Shown: positions 1 through 7,637 of the stretch, one piece after another
Layout: every line of letters begins with the position of its first letter
How positions within the stretch are numbered: the stretch's first letter is position 1
DNA from: Eubacterium sp.
GTDB lineage: Bacteria > Bacillota_A > Clostridia > Peptostreptococcales > Anaerovoracaceae
NCBI GenBank assembly: GCA_017425345.1
Contig: JAFOML010000009.1
Coordinates: 1 to 21,507 of the forward strand
DNA: 21,507 bases
Reading direction: 5' to 3'
Position numbers and translations under genes: made by a program
Notes under the pieces: generated by a model
Database searches by the model: none
The model's input: the letters and a program-made list of their open reading frames with translations, nothing else
What the model was told of the DNA's origin: nothing

Positions 1-48
1 CTGAAATATAAGATGAGAGAGGACGCCGTAAAAGAACTGGGACTATAA
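1..48 (+). CDS. 3' end of an unidentified gene (15 codons visible)
   Basis: An open frame enters the window at base 1 and closes at a TAA at 46-48. The 15 visible residues, ending in KELGL, are lysine- and glutamate-rich and would suit a C-terminal helix. They are too few to assign a family. The stop codon overlaps the start of a long inverted repeat (47-58), so whatever this gene is, its 3' end is physically joined to the structured segment that follows. A TnpB-type transposon nuclease is one possibility because such genes carry a guide RNA at their 3' end, but nothing in these residues proves it. Confidence 0.45.
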   Translation: MKYKMREDAVKELGL

Positions 49-212
49 CGGGCGCCGGATGTCCCCCGCCTCTATAGGCGGCGGGTTCCATTTCCGACTT
101 TCAGTGGTGGGTTATAATCCCCCACTGAAACCCGGAGGAGCGGAAGCTCCCGGCGCCCGTTGCAGTCGTTCGCTACGTCCTTGACGTGCGAGCACGCCAG
201 GAGCTACGCTCC
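47..212 (+). ncRNA. Candidate structured RNA: four-way junction plus two hairpins
   Basis: A perfect 12-bp stem pairs 47-58 with 150-161. It encloses three hairpins. Hairpin A is 63-65 plus 66-71 with 76-81 plus 83-85, loop CTAT, bulged C82. Hairpin B is 99-107 with 122-130, then GGG 109-111 with CCC 119-121, bulged T108. Hairpin C is 137-141 with 146-150 and a GGAA (GNRA-type) loop; C150 is shared with the closing stem. Two more hairpins follow: 170-179 with 183-191 (bulged T174, loop CTT) and 200-204 with 208-212 (loop TAC). No T-run follows the junction, so a simple terminator is unlikely. The + strand is assumed because the fold abuts the end of the upstream gene. The class is not recognised; a TnpB-associated omega RNA or IS200/IS605 right end is a hypothesis only. 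Confidence 0.5.
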
Positions 213-260
213 GACTTAAAGTTCATTCTCTTTTTTTCTGCGATATTTCCGAAACCGTTC

Positions 261-289
261 TTGCCTCGAGAGGCAGAACAGTATATTAT
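261..289 (+). promoter_or_regulatory. Probable sigma-A promoter with inverted repeat in the spacer
   Basis: A TTGCCT hexamer at 261-266 and TATTAT at 284-289 are separated by 17 bases, placing a start near 296, about 45 bases before the transketolase start. A perfect inverted repeat TGCCTC-GA-GAGGCA spans 262-275, overlapping the -35 element and the spacer, where a repressor or activator could bind. No other promoter-like pair is seen between 213 and 341. Confidence 0.5.
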
Positions 290-341
290 GGAATAGGAAT
301 TTGTATGGTTCCTTAGGTGGAACAGGAAAGAGAGGAATTGC

Positions 342-1190
342 ATGGAGCAGAAGAAACTGCATGATCTGAAAGTGCTTGCAGCTCAGATCAGAGTAGAGAC
401 GATGAAGGTGATCCATTCAAGAGGATTCGGTCACGTGGGCGGATCCATGTCGATTGCGGATACCATGGCTGTCCTGTACGGAGATGTGATGAAGTTTGAC
501 CCGAAGAATCCGCGGTGGGAAGACCGTGACTTTTTCGTTCTTTCTAAAGGACATGCAGGACCGGCGCTGTACGCGACGCTCGGCATCATGGGATATTATC
601 CGATGGAAGATGCCTATACGCTGAATCAGCCGGGCACCAGATTTCCGTCGCATCCGGACCGGAATGCAACACCGGGCGTGGATATTACGGTAGGTTCTCT
701 GGGACAGGGGATCAGCCAGGCAGTAGGCGTAGCCCTTGGACAGAAGCTCCAGAAGAAGGATTCCCGCGTCTACACGATCGTAGGTGACGGTGAGAGCGAC
801 GAGGGTCAGGTATGGGAAGCTGCAGAGGCAGCGGCTCACTACAAGCTGGATAACATCACCTGCTACGTGGATGATAACGGACTGCAGCTGGATGGACCGA
901 CGGCGAAGATCATGAGCCACGGAAAGGGTCTGGCAGCAAAGTTCGATGCATTCGGCTGGAACGTCATTGAACTTGAGGACGGCAATGACGTGGAGGCGAT
1001 CTGGGAAGCAACGCAGAAGGCGCTGGCTTACCACGATGGACCGACCGCGATCGTTCTGCATACGATCAAGGGAAAAGGCGCGTTTTTCGCAGAATCCGTC
1101 GGCGCACACAGCTCGCAGCCGCCGGAAGAGGACTGGCAGAAAGCGCTCGCAGAAGTAGAAGCTGCCTATGAGGCAGTCAAGGCAGAGTAA
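342..1190 (+). CDS. Transketolase, N-terminal (TPP-binding) subunit
   Basis: This is the thiamine-diphosphate-binding half of a two-gene transketolase, which moves two-carbon ketol units between sugar phosphates in the non-oxidative pentose phosphate pathway. The 282 residues match the usual length of the split N-terminal subunit. Visible motifs are GHVGG (30-34), LSKGHAGPA (67-75), GSLGQGIS (118-125) and the TPP motif GDGESDEG (148-155) closing at VDDNG (176-180). The ATG at 342 follows AGAGGA at 331-336. The C-terminal subunit begins 12 bases after the stop, so the two are co-transcribed and must form a heteromeric active site. Housekeeping transketolase is the simplest reading; a specialised ketol-transfer enzyme of the same fold cannot be excluded. 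Confidence 0.93.
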   Translation: MEQKKLHDLKVLAAQIRVETMKVIHSRGFGHVGGSMSIADTMAVLYGDVMKFDPKNPRWEDRDFFVLSKGHAGPALYATLGIMGYYPMEDAYTLNQPGTRFPSHPDRNATPGVDITVGSLGQGISQAVGVALGQKLQKKDSRVYTIVGDGESDEGQVWEAAEAAAHYKLDNITCYVDDNGLQLDGPTAKIMSHGKGLAAKFDAFGWNVIELEDGNDVEAIWEATQKALAYHDGPTAIVLHTIKGKGAFFAESVGAHSSQPPEEDWQKALAEVEAAYEAVKAE

Positions 1191-1202
1191 GGAGGCAGGG
1201 AA

Positions 1203-2168
1203 ATGACAGTGAAACTGATCGGAAAACATGAGAAGGATTCCCGCGCCAACCGGGATGCCTATATTGAAGCCATGATCGAACTCATGGATCAGGATGAAAG
1301 ATACGTACATATCGACTGCGACCTGGAAGGCTGCATTAATGTCAAGAAGCTGCGCGCGGCGCACGGTGACAGAGTCTTCAATGTCGGAATCGCAGAAGCA
1401 AATGGAGTCGGCACAGCAGCCGGCATGGCAGCGAGCGGACTGATCCCGTTCGTACACTCCTTCGGAGCATTCGCATCCAGAAGAGTCTTTGACCAGGCGT
1501 TCCTGTCTGTAGGCTTTTCGGGATTCCCGGTCCACATCGTCGGATCTGACCCGGGCATCTGCTCCGCATTCAACGGAGCGACCCACACCGCGCTGGAAGA
1601 CGCCGGCCTTTATATGAGCGTTCCGGGGTTCATCGTAGTGGACAGCGCGGATTATGCACAGACCAAGTCCATGGTCAAGGCGCTCGCCGCTTCCGGAAAG
1701 CCGAGCTATATCAGACTCGTCCGGAAGGGCATCGTCAAGGTTTATGAAGACGGCTCCGAGTTTGAGATCGGAAAGGGCTATCAGCTCCGGGACGGAAACG
1801 ACGTGACGATCGTCGCATCCGGCATTCTGGTCGATGAGGCGCTGAAGGCGAACGAGCTTCTCGCAGCGGAAGGCATCGCAGCGAGAATCATCGATATGCC
1901 GACCTGGAAGCCGCTGGATGAGGAGATCCTCCTCAAGGCAGCAGAGGAGACCGGCGCAATCGTGACTGCGGAGAACCATACAGTCGCCTGTGGACTCGGA
2001 TCCGCAGTGGCGAACCTGTTCGCGAAGAAGCGTCCGACCCCGATGGAATTCGTCGGTGTGGATGAGCGCTACGGACAGGTTGGATCGCAGGATTTCCTCG
2101 TGAAGGAGTACCACCTGACGGGAGAGGACATCGCGGCGGCAGCGAAAAAGGCGATCGAGAGAAAGTAA
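1203..2168 (+). CDS. Transketolase, C-terminal (pyrimidine-binding) subunit
   Basis: This 321-residue protein carries the pyrimidine-binding and C-terminal domains of transketolase and completes the enzyme begun by the upstream gene. The segment FNVGIAEANGVGTAAG (59-74) contains the glutamate (E65) expected to contact the TPP aminopyrimidine. GATHTALED (125-133) supplies a conserved active-site histidine. ENHTVACGLGSAVA near residue 260 marks the final transketolase_C domain. The start is fixed by AAGGAGG at 1190-1196, seven bases ahead of the ATG, directly after the stop of the N-terminal subunit. The sequence is complete with no missing motifs. The gene is followed by an intrinsic terminator. 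Confidence 0.93.
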   Translation: MTVKLIGKHEKDSRANRDAYIEAMIELMDQDERYVHIDCDLEGCINVKKLRAAHGDRVFNVGIAEANGVGTAAGMAASGLIPFVHSFGAFASRRVFDQAFLSVGFSGFPVHIVGSDPGICSAFNGATHTALEDAGLYMSVPGFIVVDSADYAQTKSMVKALAASGKPSYIRLVRKGIVKVYEDGSEFEIGKGYQLRDGNDVTIVASGILVDEALKANELLAAEGIAARIIDMPTWKPLDEEILLKAAEETGAIVTAENHTVACGLGSAVANLFAKKRPTPMEFVGVDERYGQVGSQDFLVKEYHLTGEDIAAAAKKAIERK

Positions 2169-2209
2169 ACGTAAAGCAGTTACGGATAGTTACACATGCA
2201 AGAGCAGTA

Positions 2210-2248
2210 AGAGACGGCATAGCGGGATTTCCTGCCGTCTCTGTTTTT
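2210..2248 (+). terminator. Intrinsic terminator after the transketolase genes
   Basis: A 10-bp perfect stem pairs AGAGACGGCA (2210-2219) with TGCCGTCTCT (2233-2242) across a 13-base loop, followed by G and five T residues (2244-2248). The ribosome binding site of the next gene starts at 2249, directly after the T-run. No clear promoter lies between this hairpin and the racemase gene, so expression of the next operon may depend on readthrough or on a promoter I cannot recognise. Confidence 0.8.
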
Positions 2249-2261
2249 GGAGGAACGGCAG

Positions 2262-3518
2262 ATGAAGATAGAAGTTGGATTTGGGAAAGGGGTACAGACC
2301 TGTGAGTTTCCGGACGAGAACTACGCAGGAATCGTACTTCCGAATGAGGTGGAACACCGCACGGATGAGCAGGGAATCCTTCAGGATGCGCTGCAGAATC
2401 CGATTGGTGCGCGCCCGCTTGCGGAGTATGATCTCAGCGGGAAGAAGATCGCGATCCTCACCTCTGACGAGACCCGTCCAATGCCGACTTACAAGGTAAT
2501 GCCGGTTCTTTTAGATACCCTCTATGCGGCGGGCGCGGATCCGTCGAATATCCGTCTCGTATTCGCCTGTGGAAGCCATCGCAGTCTCAGTGATGAGGAG
2601 AAGCAGCGGCTTGCCGGCGAACGGGCATGGAAGGAGGTCGTCTGTGAGGATAGCACGGAATATGATTTTGTTCACGTCGGGGATACCGCGCATGGGACTC
2701 CCGTCGACATTGCAGAGCACGTGCTTCACGCAGATTTCCGCATAGCCCTCGGAAACATCGAGTACCACTACTTCGCTGGCTACTCCGGTGGAGCCAAGGC
2801 GCTCTTTCCGGGATGCTCCACGTACGAGGCGATCCAGGTCAACCACGCAATGATGGTACAGGAGGATGCTCACGCCGGGAAACTCATCGGGAATCCGCTG
2901 CGCGCGGACCTGGAGGAAGGCGCGGCCATGGTCGGCATCGACTACCTCCTGAACGTCGTGCTGGATGAGCATAAGAACATCATCTATGCCGTGGCGGGGG
3001 ACTGGCTAGAAGCTCACCGCAACGGGTGCGCATTTCTGGATAAGTTTTATTGGATCGAGCTTCACGAGAAAGCCGATATCGTCATTACTTCGCAGGGAGG
3101 AGCCCCGAAAGACCTGAACTTGTACCAGACGCAGAAGGCACTGGATAATGCCAAGCACGTCGTGAAGGACGGCGGCATCATCATTCTGGTCGGCGCATGT
3201 TCGGAGGGGATCGGAAATAAGAAGTTCGAGGCATGGATGGCAGATGCAACCTGCCCGCACGACCTGGTGGAACGCGTGCAGACGAGCTTCGAGCTGGGCG
3301 GTCACAAGGCGGCCGCAATCGGAATGGTCATGGAGAAAGCAGACGTATATCTGGTTTCTACAATGGATAAGGAACTGGTGGAGAGCATGTTCTTCACCGG
3401 ATTCCATGAGTTACAGCAGGCGGTGGATGCGGCGATAGAGACCCGAAGAGACCACGCGAAGATCCTTGTGATGCCATATGGAGGATCGACGCTGCCGATC
3501 GTAAAGGAAAGGAATTAA
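2262..3518 (+). CDS. larA: LarA-family nickel-dependent 2-hydroxyacid racemase
   Basis: LarA enzymes racemise 2-hydroxyacids by hydride transfer to a lysine-tethered nickel-pincer nucleotide cofactor. From the ATG at 2262 the protein has 418 residues, normal for the family. Residues matching the Lactobacillus plantarum LarA site are visible: R72 in DETRPMP, H106 in CGSHRS, H169 in IEYHYFAG, cofactor lysine K179 in SGGAKALFPG, nickel-ligand H195 in NHAMM, and K292 in LYQTQK. I chose ATG 2262 over an upstream TTG at 2247 because GGAGGA (2249-2254) sits seven bases ahead of it. A malic enzyme follows after three bases, so malate may be the real substrate; the superfamily is known to include malate, phenyllactate and other racemases. 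The cofactor genes larB, larC and larE are not in this window. Confidence 0.85.
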   Translation: MKIEVGFGKGVQTCEFPDENYAGIVLPNEVEHRTDEQGILQDALQNPIGARPLAEYDLSGKKIAILTSDETRPMPTYKVMPVLLDTLYAAGADPSNIRLVFACGSHRSLSDEEKQRLAGERAWKEVVCEDSTEYDFVHVGDTAHGTPVDIAEHVLHADFRIALGNIEYHYFAGYSGGAKALFPGCSTYEAIQVNHAMMVQEDAHAGKLIGNPLRADLEEGAAMVGIDYLLNVVLDEHKNIIYAVAGDWLEAHRNGCAFLDKFYWIELHEKADIVITSQGGAPKDLNLYQTQKALDNAKHVVKDGGIIILVGACSEGIGNKKFEAWMADATCPHDLVERVQTSFELGGHKAAAIGMVMEKADVYLVSTMDKELVESMFFTGFHELQQAVDAAIETRRDHAKILVMPYGGSTLPIVKERN

Positions 3519-3521
3519 ATA

Positions 3522-4697
3522 ATGGATTACGCTAAGGAGTCGCTGCGCCTCCACGAAGAGTGGAAAGGCAAACTGGAAGTTATCTCTAAGGTAAAGGTGG
3601 ACAGCAAGGAAGCTTTGTCGCTCGCTTACACACCGGGCGTTGCACAGCCCTGTCTGGAGATCCAGAAGGATATTGACAAGAGCTACACCCTGACCGGAAG
3701 ACACAACATGTGTCTTGTTGTCACGGACGGCAGCGCGGTGCTGGGTCTCGGCAATATCGGTCCGGAAGCCGGCATGCCGGTCATGGAAGGCAAGTGCGTG
3801 CTGTTCAAGGAATTCGGCGATGTGGATGCGTTCCCGCTTTGCATCAAGTCCAACGATGTCGATGAGATCGTCAATACCGTATATATGATCTCCGGCTCGT
3901 TTGGAGGTGTTAATCTGGAGGATATCTCTGCGCCGAGATGTTTTGAGATTGAGGAAAAACTGAAAGAAAAATGCGATATTCCGATTTTCCATGACGATCA
4001 GCACGGAACTGCGGTCATTACCCTGGCTGGCCTGATCAATGCACTGAAAGTTGTCGGAAAGAAGATGGACGAGGTCAAGATGGTCGTCAACGGCGCAGGC
4101 GCTGCGGCGATCGCAATCAGCAAGCTGCTGCTCTCCTACGGAATCAAGGACATTACGCTCTGTGACCGTACCGGCGCGATCTATGAAGGGCGCGAGAAGG
4201 GCATGAACCCGTACAAGGAGCAGATGGCTAAGGTCACGAACCGCGCGATGTGCAAGGGCACGCTTGCAGACGCGATCAAGGGCGCAGACATTTTCCTGGG
4301 AGTAAGCTCACCGGGAGCTGTTACGACGGAGATGGTTAAGACGATGGCGAAGGACGCGATCATCTTTGCCTGCGCGAACCCGACACCGGAGATCTTCCCG
4401 GACGATGCGAGAGCCGGTGGGGCTGCGGTCATCGCGACGGGACGCAGTGATTTCCCGAATCAGATCAACAACGTTCTGGCATTCCCGGGAATCTTCCGCG
4501 GAACGTTCGACGCGAAAGCCAGCGACATCAACGATGCCATGAAGATCGCGGCAGCAGAAGCGCTCGCGGCGGTCGTTACGGAAGACGAGCTCTGCGCAGA
4601 GTACATCATTCCGGAAGCATTCGATCCGCGCGTACGGCCTGCCGTCGCGGGAGCGGTCAAGAAAGCGGCGATCGAAAGCGGCGTAGCGCGCATCTGA
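3522..4697 (+). CDS. NAD(P)-dependent malic enzyme (oxaloacetate-decarboxylating)
   Basis: This enzyme oxidatively decarboxylates L-malate to pyruvate and CO2 in the cytoplasm. It is the short bacterial form, 391 residues, without a fused phosphotransacetylase domain. Motifs seen are YTPGVAQP with the catalytic tyrosine (Y36), VTDGSAVLGLGNIG (67-80), the catalytic lysine region EGKCVLFKEFGD (K91), the metal-binding EDI (133-135) and FHDDQHGT (156-163), and the Rossmann loop NGAGAAA (190-196). D215 at the end of the second beta strand (LCDRTG) hints at NAD rather than NADP, but this is inference. The ATG lies three bases after the racemase stop with AAGGAAAGGAA just before, so the two genes are translated from one message. 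No hairpin is seen between them. Confidence 0.92.
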   Translation: MDYAKESLRLHEEWKGKLEVISKVKVDSKEALSLAYTPGVAQPCLEIQKDIDKSYTLTGRHNMCLVVTDGSAVLGLGNIGPEAGMPVMEGKCVLFKEFGDVDAFPLCIKSNDVDEIVNTVYMISGSFGGVNLEDISAPRCFEIEEKLKEKCDIPIFHDDQHGTAVITLAGLINALKVVGKKMDEVKMVVNGAGAAAIAISKLLLSYGIKDITLCDRTGAIYEGREKGMNPYKEQMAKVTNRAMCKGTLADAIKGADIFLGVSSPGAVTTEMVKTMAKDAIIFACANPTPEIFPDDARAGGAAVIATGRSDFPNQINNVLAFPGIFRGTFDAKASDINDAMKIAAAEALAAVVTEDELCAEYIIPEAFDPRVRPAVAGAVKKAAIESGVARI

Positions 4698-4709
4698 TCG
4701 GCGAAGCTA

Positions 4710-4737
4710 TTGACATTTCACAGTTTAGGTATATACT
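4710..4737 (+). promoter_or_regulatory. Strong sigma-A promoter upstream of the MATE gene
   Basis: A perfect TTGACA at 4710-4715 and TATACT at 4732-4737 are separated by 16 bases. The predicted start is near 4744. The downstream sequence TATACTAAT is shared with the promoter of the TPP riboswitch at 9116-9124, which supports a common strong promoter type in this genome. Confidence 0.75.
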
Positions 4738-4754
4738 AATATAGACTTAGTAAG

Positions 4755-4780
4755 AAGGACCGATGTCAGCGGTCCTTTTT
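4755..4780 (+). terminator. Intrinsic terminator or leader attenuator
   Basis: AAGGACCG (4755-4762) pairs perfectly with CGGTCCTT (4770-4777) around a seven-base loop, running into five T residues (4776-4780). It could end the racemase and malic enzyme message. It also lies only about ten bases downstream of the predicted start of the promoter at 4710-4737, so it would truncate that transcript before the MATE gene unless it is bypassed. Confidence 0.75.
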
Positions 4781-4812
4781 ACATGATAGAACGATTAGAA
4801 GGACAATAGAAG

Positions 4813-6183
4813 ATGGGCAAACAGATAGAAGAACAACGTAAAGAAAATAAGATGGGTGTCATGCCTGTCCGCAAGCTGGTCATCAGCATGTCGCTGCCAA
4901 TGATGATATCGATGCTGGTGCAGGCGCTCTACAATATCGTGGACAGCATGTTCGTCTCATATATTTCGCAGGATGCGCTCGCAGCCGTAACCCTGGCATT
5001 TCCGATGCAGGGTCTGATGATCGCGCTTGGCTCCGGTACCGGCGTCGGTATCAACGCATACCTGTCCAGATCGCTCGGTGAGAGACGGTTCCAACAGGCG
5101 AATGACGCGGCCAACAATGGTCTGTTCCTTGCCTTCTGCTGCTACCTGGTCTTCCTGGCGCTTGGACTATCCTGCGGACACTGGTTCATTTCGATCCAGA
5201 CGGATGATCCGGAAATCGTGCAGGCAGGATCCACTTATCTGACCATCGTCTGCTGCCTTTCTCTGGCGCTGTTCTACCAGATGACCTTTGAGCGCCTGCT
5301 GCAGTCGACCGGACTGACGTTCTACAGCATGATCTCGCAGGTCACCGGCGCGGTGATCAACATGATCATGGACCCGATCCTGATCTTCGGTCTTCTTGGC
5401 GCGCCGAAGCTTGGCATTGCAGGTGCGGCAATTGCGACGATTTTCGGCCAGACGGCCGCGACGATCATCGGGCTTACCTTGAATGTGAAGAAGAATAAGG
5501 AGATACAGCTTTCGTTCCAGGCGATCCTGCATCCGAAGTGGGCAGTCATTAAGCGAATCTATTCTGTCGGTATTCCGACGATCCTGATGATGTCCGTCGG
5601 ATCCGTCATGAACTATGCGATGAACCACATCCTGATCGCGTTCTCCTCGACGGCAGTCGCAGTGTTTGGCGTGTATTTCCGTCTGCAGAGCTTCATCTTT
5701 ATGCCGATCTTCGGACTGAACAACGGAATCGTTCCGGTGGTGGCATACAACTATGGGGCGAAGAAAAAGAGCAGAATATTAGAAACCCTGAAGTTTGCCC
5801 TGATGTTTGCCATCACGATCATGGTGTGCGGATTGATCGTTTTCGAGCTCTTCCCGGAAGTGCTGCTCGGCATTTTCAACGCGTCAGACGAGATGCTTGC
5901 GCTCGGTGTGCCGGCGATGCGGATCATCGCGCTCCACTTCCCGATCGCAGCGGTGTGTATCGTGCTCGGTTCGGTCTTCCAGGCCTTTGGCCGCGGCACA
6001 TATTCGCTGATCAACTCCGTGCTGCGTCAGCTCTTCGCGCTGCTTCCGGCAGCCTGGCTGCTCGCGCAGACCGGGAACGTGTCGAACGTCTGGTGGGCAT
6101 TCCTGATCGCAGAGGGTGTGTCGCTGCTCGTGACTTCGATCCTGTTCCGGAAGCTATATAAAGATGTTATTGAACCAATGTGA
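4813..6183 (+). CDS. MATE-family multidrug/toxin efflux transporter
   Basis: This is an integral membrane antiporter of the multidrug and toxic compound extrusion family, using a sodium or proton gradient to export organic cations or other small molecules. At 456 residues it fits the typical size, and about twelve hydrophobic segments are apparent. The N-terminal segment ENKMGVMPVRKLVISMSLP, followed by a QALYN..D motif, is the pattern seen in clostridial MATE proteins; a second NNG-containing region near residue 300 begins the second repeat. The ATG at 4813 follows GGA at 4801-4803; a second ATG 14 codons later is possible but less well placed. The gene stands alone between two terminators. 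The substrate cannot be predicted. Confidence 0.9.
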   Translation: MGKQIEEQRKENKMGVMPVRKLVISMSLPMMISMLVQALYNIVDSMFVSYISQDALAAVTLAFPMQGLMIALGSGTGVGINAYLSRSLGERRFQQANDAANNGLFLAFCCYLVFLALGLSCGHWFISIQTDDPEIVQAGSTYLTIVCCLSLALFYQMTFERLLQSTGLTFYSMISQVTGAVINMIMDPILIFGLLGAPKLGIAGAAIATIFGQTAATIIGLTLNVKKNKEIQLSFQAILHPKWAVIKRIYSVGIPTILMMSVGSVMNYAMNHILIAFSSTAVAVFGVYFRLQSFIFMPIFGLNNGIVPVVAYNYGAKKKSRILETLKFALMFAITIMVCGLIVFELFPEVLLGIFNASDEMLALGVPAMRIIALHFPIAAVCIVLGSVFQAFGRGTYSLINSVLRQLFALLPAAWLLAQTGNVSNVWWAFLIAEGVSLLVTSILFRKLYKDVIEPM

Positions 6184-6196
6184 TTGCATGCATGAC

Positions 6197-6230
6197 AGGC
6201 CGTGGCTCTTTAACGGGATGCGGCCTTTTT
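6197..6230 (+). terminator. Probable intrinsic terminator after the MATE gene
   Basis: AGGCCG (6197-6202) pairs with CGGCCT (6221-6226) and is followed by TTTTT (6226-6230). The 18-base loop is long and the stem short, so it is weaker than the other terminators here. Confidence 0.6.
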
Positions 6231-6273
6231 ACTGTTGCAGCGGATAGATTCAGGTGGAAAGTGGGGTGATCTT

Positions 6274-7629
6274 ATGAAGATCATTATTGCCGGATGTGGA
6301 AATGTAGGACGGCTGTTGGCGGGGCGCCTCAGCCGGGAAGGACATGATATCGTCATGATCGATGAAAATGCGGATCTGCTCGCGGAACTCGATGACGAGG
6401 TGGATGCGCTCGGGATCCAGGGAGATGCTACGGATGTCGCAGTGCTAAAAGAAGCGGGCGCGCAGGACGCAGATCTTCTGATTGCTGTGACGAAGTATGA
6501 TGAAAAGAATCTGCTGAGCTGTCTGATCACGGAGAATCTGGGACATTGCAAGACGATCGCAAGGGTCGGCAGCCCGACATACCATAAAGAAAGCGCATAT
6601 CTCGAGCAGGCGTTCGGCCTGGAAATGATCATCAATCCGGCCTATTCCACCGCCAGACAGATCGGCCGGATCCTGCAGTTTCCGCATGTGCAGCGAATCG
6701 ATACCTTTGAGCGCGGTGACATCGAGCTGTTTCACTTCCGGATCGGCAGGAACTGCCCTCTGAGCGGACGCTCTGTTATGGAAGTGGCAGAGAAGTATAA
6801 GTGTTCGATCTTGTTCTGCACGGTAGAACGAAAAGGGGAGATACACATCCCGAACGGATCTTTCATCCTGCAGGAAGGGGATGATGTGTCGGCGACCGCG
6901 TCACGTCCGATCATCACCCAGTTCTTTCAGAGAATCGGGCTTCCGCCCGGCAGCGTGGAAGATGTGCTGATCGCCGGAGGCGGCCGCACCGCTTATTACC
7001 TGACGAAGGATCTGCTGGAAAACCATGTGGACGTGACCATCGTGGAAAAGGACCGCAGACGGGCAGATCGGCTCGCCGACGCGCTTCCGCAGGCGACGGT
7101 CATCTGTGGGGATGTGATGAATGAGAAACTGCTGGCAGAAGAAGAGGTCTTTGGCCGTCAGGCAGTTGTTGTCTGTACCAACCTCGACGAGGAAAACCTG
7201 TTCCTGTCACTGCATCTGAAAAAGAGCAGCGGCGCTAAGGTGATCACGAGGATTCACCGTATGTCATTCCCGGAGACGGTCGAACGGCTTCACCTGGATA
7301 CGGTGATCAACCCGCAGATCCTGACCACCGGGATTATTCTGCAGTATGTGCGTTCTCAGATGAGCGGGAGAGGATCCGCGGTCGAAAGCCTCTATGAGCT
7401 GGAGAACGGAAAAGCAGAGGCAATCGAGTTCAGTATCAGAGCGGATTTCCCCTATGCGGGCGTTCCACTGGAAAAGCTGAAGTTCAAGGATAACGTACTG
7501 GTCGCAAGCATCTTCCACGAGGGAGAGAGTATCCTTCCACGAGGAAAGAGCTGCATGTATCCCGGAGATTATGTGGTCGTGATCACGTCCGGGAGAAAAG
7601 TAAAGACAATCTCGGAATTATTCCGTTAA
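6274..7629 (+). CDS. trkA: TrkA, peripheral NAD-binding regulator of K+ uptake
   Basis: TrkA binds NAD(H) and nucleotides on the cytoplasmic face of the TrkH channel and gates potassium uptake. The 451-residue protein shows the expected duplicated architecture. The first RCK_N domain begins GCGNVG (7-12) with D30 ending the second strand, then a TrkA_C domain around 140-215. The second begins GGGRTA (235-240) with E258, then a TrkA_C domain to the end (PGDYVVVI near 430). The ATG at 6274 is chosen because GGGGTGATC directly precedes it (6263-6271), an almost full match to the 16S anti-Shine-Dalgarno; an upstream TTG at 6235 would add 13 unlikely residues. TrkH starts eight bases after the stop. 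No clear promoter is visible in 6231-6262. Confidence 0.93.
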   Translation: MKIIIAGCGNVGRLLAGRLSREGHDIVMIDENADLLAELDDEVDALGIQGDATDVAVLKEAGAQDADLLIAVTKYDEKNLLSCLITENLGHCKTIARVGSPTYHKESAYLEQAFGLEMIINPAYSTARQIGRILQFPHVQRIDTFERGDIELFHFRIGRNCPLSGRSVMEVAEKYKCSILFCTVERKGEIHIPNGSFILQEGDDVSATASRPIITQFFQRIGLPPGSVEDVLIAGGGRTAYYLTKDLLENHVDVTIVEKDRRRADRLADALPQATVICGDVMNEKLLAEEEVFGRQAVVVCTNLDEENLFLSLHLKKSSGAKVITRIHRMSFPETVERLHLDTVINPQILTTGIILQYVRSQMSGRGSAVESLYELENGKAEAIEFSIRADFPYAGVPLEKLKFKDNVLVASIFHEGESILPRGKSCMYPGDYVVVITSGRKVKTISELFR

Positions 7630-7637
7630 GCAATACG

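Noticed and set aside
417..2114. Long open frame of 565 codons on the - strand opposite the transketolase genes
   Set aside because: It lies antisense to two clear protein families with complete motifs, has no recognisable domain, and is explained by the GC-rich codon pattern of the real genes.
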